A stretch of DNA of 64,000 nucleotides from Alphaproteobacteria bacterium (lineage in GTDB: Bacteria > Pseudomonadota > Alphaproteobacteria > RF32 > CAG-239). A program made the position numbers and the translations under genes. The notes beneath the pieces are model-generated. The model saw only the letters and a program-made list of their open reading frames with translations, made no database searches and was not told where the DNA came from. This document shows positions 61,634 through 64,000 of the stretch, one piece after another; position 1 is the stretch's first letter; every line of letters starts with the position of its first letter. The stretch lies in the NCBI GenBank assembly GCA_015062585.1, contig SUUJ01000004.1, positions 30,512 to 94,511 of the forward strand. The letters are read 5' to 3'.

Positions 61634-64000
61634 CTACATAGCATGTTGAGAATCTCGAGGGTTTGGTGTAACAGGCTTAGGCGCACCTCTATCAGTACGA
61701 TTATTATTATTTTTAAATACATATGTTTCACCATGTCCGTGGCTCTTAAACTTGATATCAACGCCATCACCGCTTAACTCATCACAAGTTCTGCTTAGGT
61801 TTGTCTGATACTGATCGCGAATAGTTTTTATAGCATTATTTTGTATTCTGTTTCGAGTATTAATATCTATTTCTTTTCCATTATCTCTCGCATTATCGGT
61901 TTCGCTATTAACCTTGTCCGTTATTTCTTTTTCTATTATTTCACGGTGCTCTTTTATGTGTTTATGGAAGGCCTCAACAATTTTTTTAGCGTTGTCGTCT
62001 TTCTTTAGAGGATTAAATCTTACACCATCGATTTTTCCCTCTTTCATTTCTTCTACTATTTTGTTTAAGGCATATTTTGATGCGATTACATCTACTTCAT
62101 CCCATTTTTTGTTATCAAATTCGCCATTGAGACCTTTTTCTATTTCGTCATCAAGCAAATCTTTGTATGAAGATGTAAAATATTCGAAGTTGGCTTGTTG
62201 TTTGAATTTTCCGAGATAATCTTGGAGCTGTTTTTCTTCTTTCGGATTGTATTTTACAAACTTTTCAAGTTGCTCGTGCCAACGCATCAGATATTCAATC
62301 TTTTGATCATGATTTCTGATAAAGTTTTCTTCTTTTTTGGTCTCTTCCAAAATTGTATTCAAGTCGGCCGGACCAATGCTGCAACCTTTACCTTTTTCAC
62401 CCTTAAGCAAAATAACCATACCGGTTTTTACCGATGCTTTCAGGAATGCGACCTGTCCTTCTTTACCAAATCCGTTTGAAGCGGTAAGCGGCGGGAAGGT
62501 AAAGTATTTGAGGCCTTGAGCCTTGTACACATCCAATATAACTCGAGCCAAGTCGGCAGACATTTTTTCTTTGCCCAAATATATCGAAGAACGAATAGGA
62601 TTTCCTCGGTGGAAAGTAACCGAAAACTTTTTCGTATGCTCTCTATGGCCGTCTTTACCTACAATACCATCTTTTTCTTTGGCTCTAACATCGTCGTATA
62701 CACTAAGAGTTGTTTTTCCAAAGAAACTGTCTTCGACAATTTCTGCATTAGGATTCACAAATTTTCGAATAGCCCCTATTGCCTTGTCAATATCTAATGT
62801 ACCATACTTTATTCTTTCCTTCGGAATAAATGAACCAAAGAAGCTTCCTGAACGAACCTCTTCACTTTCGGTTAAGTGGCCTTCCGGATAAATAGTGCTT
62901 TGTTCTTGTTCGTTTGCCTCTTCTTTTGGCTCGTTGCCCATCAAACGATTGTATTCACTTTCAAAGGTGCCGACTTCATTACCATCTTTATCAACTACCG
63001 GTTCATCCTTGGCTTTTCCAAAATCACTGATATCTATACCATTGGCACGACAAAAAGCTACCAATGCTTCCAGTTGTTCTTGTGTGAGCTTGTCTTTCCA
63101 GTAAAAAAGCGGTGTCTTAGAATTGATAAATCTTAAATCAAGGCCTGTTCCGTTCAGGTTAAAAATATTATGACTTAAACTTTTATTTTCTCCATCATAT
63201 GTAACAGTATGTTTATTTTCGACAACCGATTTACCGTCTTTTTCTACGGTTTTTGTAGGAAAATCATGATATGATGTTAATATTTCTTTTAAGGCTTGCT
63301 CTATAACTTCCGCGCCATGCTCTGACAAAACAGCCACACTATCTAAGACATCAGGATGAAGTTTAACAAGATCGTGTATATGTCTAAACTTTTTCTTTTT
63401 TTCTGTATAAGAATCGTAAGCTTCTATAGCCTTTTTTATGTCATCATTATTTTCGAGTTCTTTCAGACGGGAATTTACTTCTTCATTTATCTTATCTATA
63501 TTTTCAGCATATGTTGTATTTACAAAATATGGGCTACCTTTTAAGCCTGTTATTGTTTTTTCTAACTCTTTTACTTTGCTTTCGTCATTTGCCTTTTTTA
63601 CGGCATCAAGTTCATCTTCTGCTTTTTTAAGCTTATCCCGTAACTGAGATAACAAACCATTCTTTTTTTTCTCAAGCTCGTCTTTTTTATTTTCTCCATC
63701 CTTTTCTATCGCATTTTTTCTAGCCAGATATTCGTTATATCTTGCTTTGTAATTTTGGTCGTAATCATTTTGGGTGTCAAAAAAATCAGTAATAAATGTG
63801 GCAAGTTTTTCTCCGTTTTCGCCACCTTTTTTATGGTTGTCCAGATATACATTCTTACGCTCATTTACATCGGGAGATATTGCTTTTCTGATAGCTTCAA
63901 TTTCGTCTTTTAAGGCATTTTGAAAACCGTCGTCATCGGAATCTTCATACAAGGAGTATAAAATGGCGGCGTGCCTTTTAACTTCTTCTTCTTTTAATTT
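61634..64000 (-). CDS. Partial CDS of large charged coiled-coil protein of unknown function
   Basis: Track start at 63952 is a TTG; frame stays open to base 64000 (KLKEEEVKRHAAILYS-LYEDSDDDG...), so the N-terminus lies outside the window. Confidence 0.8.
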   Translation of the reverse strand, partial: KLKEEEVKRHAAILYSLYEDSDDDGFQNALKDEIEAIRKAISPDVNERKNVYLDNHKKGGENGEKLATFITDFFDTQNDYDQNYKARYNEYLARKNAIEKDGENKKDELEKKKNGLLSQLRDKLKKAEDELDAVKKANDESKVKELEKTITGLKGSPYFVNTTYAENIDKINEEVNSRLKELENNDDIKKAIEAYDSYTEKKKKFRHIHDLVKLHPDVLDSVAVLSEHGAEVIEQALKEILTSYHDFPTKTVEKDGKSVVENKHTVTYDGENKSLSHNIFNLNGTGLDLRFINSKTPLFYWKDKLTQEQLEALVAFCRANGIDISDFGKAKDEPVVDKDGNEVGTFESEYNRLMGNEPKEEANEQEQSTIYPEGHLTESEEVRSGSFFGSFIPKERIKYGTLDIDKAIGAIRKFVNPNAEIVEDSFFGKTTLSVYDDVRAKEKDGIVGKDGHREHTKKFSVTFHRGNPIRSSIYLGKEKMSADLARVILDVYKAQGLKYFTFPPLTASNGFGKEGQVAFLKASVKTGMVILLKGEKGKGCSIGPADLNTILEETKKEENFIRNHDQKIEYLMRWHEQLEKFVKYNPKEEKQLQDYLGKFKQQANFEYFTSSYKDLLDDEIEKGLNGEFDNKKWDEVDVIASKYALNKIVEEMKEGKIDGVRFNPLKKDDNAKKIVEAFHKHIKEHREIIEKEITDKVNSETDNARDNGKEIDINTRNRIQNNAIKTIRDQYQTNLSRTCDELSGDGVDIKFKSHGHGETYVFKNNNNRTDRGAPKPVTPNPRDSQHAM

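Overview
AT-rich bacterial chromosome segment, most consistent with an alphaproteobacterium (PopZ-type DUF2497 protein, DUF4167 next to prmC, TimA/Tim44-like plus mltA, rpoH, alpha-type CTTG/CTATAT promoters). Most of the window is densely packed housekeeping genes: serS, trpS, ileS, asnS, valS, secB, mltA, dtd, tgt, rpe, a pyrH-frr-uppS-cdsA-rseP-bamA-lpxD-fabZ envelope operon, plsY-dprA-topA, rpoH, prmC, clpB, ruvC/ruvA/ruvB, a tolC-like gene and glgP. The ORF track misses three things: a minus-strand CDS running off the left edge (1..757), the extension of the 772-aa ORF off the right edge, and a 58-aa ORF at 40040..40216. The most interesting non-housekeeping signals are: (1) a putative standalone structured small RNA at about 26303..26471 with nested perfect stems, an intrinsic terminator and a promoter; (2) three intergenic clusters of modular palindromic repeats, whose short modules keep GTCAT/ATCTTC ends while the inner stem bases covary, plus a ~175-bp core in three full copies; (3) a PopZ-like protein with exactly eight 51-bp (17-aa) acidic/proline repeats; (4) two very large orphan proteins (1407 aa and >=788 aa); (5) a probable new small-protein family with two diverged members, each next to a repeat cluster; (6) a MEMO1-AMMECR1 fusion translationally coupled to an M49-like gene; (7) heat-shock-type promoters upstream of rpoH and clpB. 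Everything was read by eye with no database searches; family names are motif recognition.
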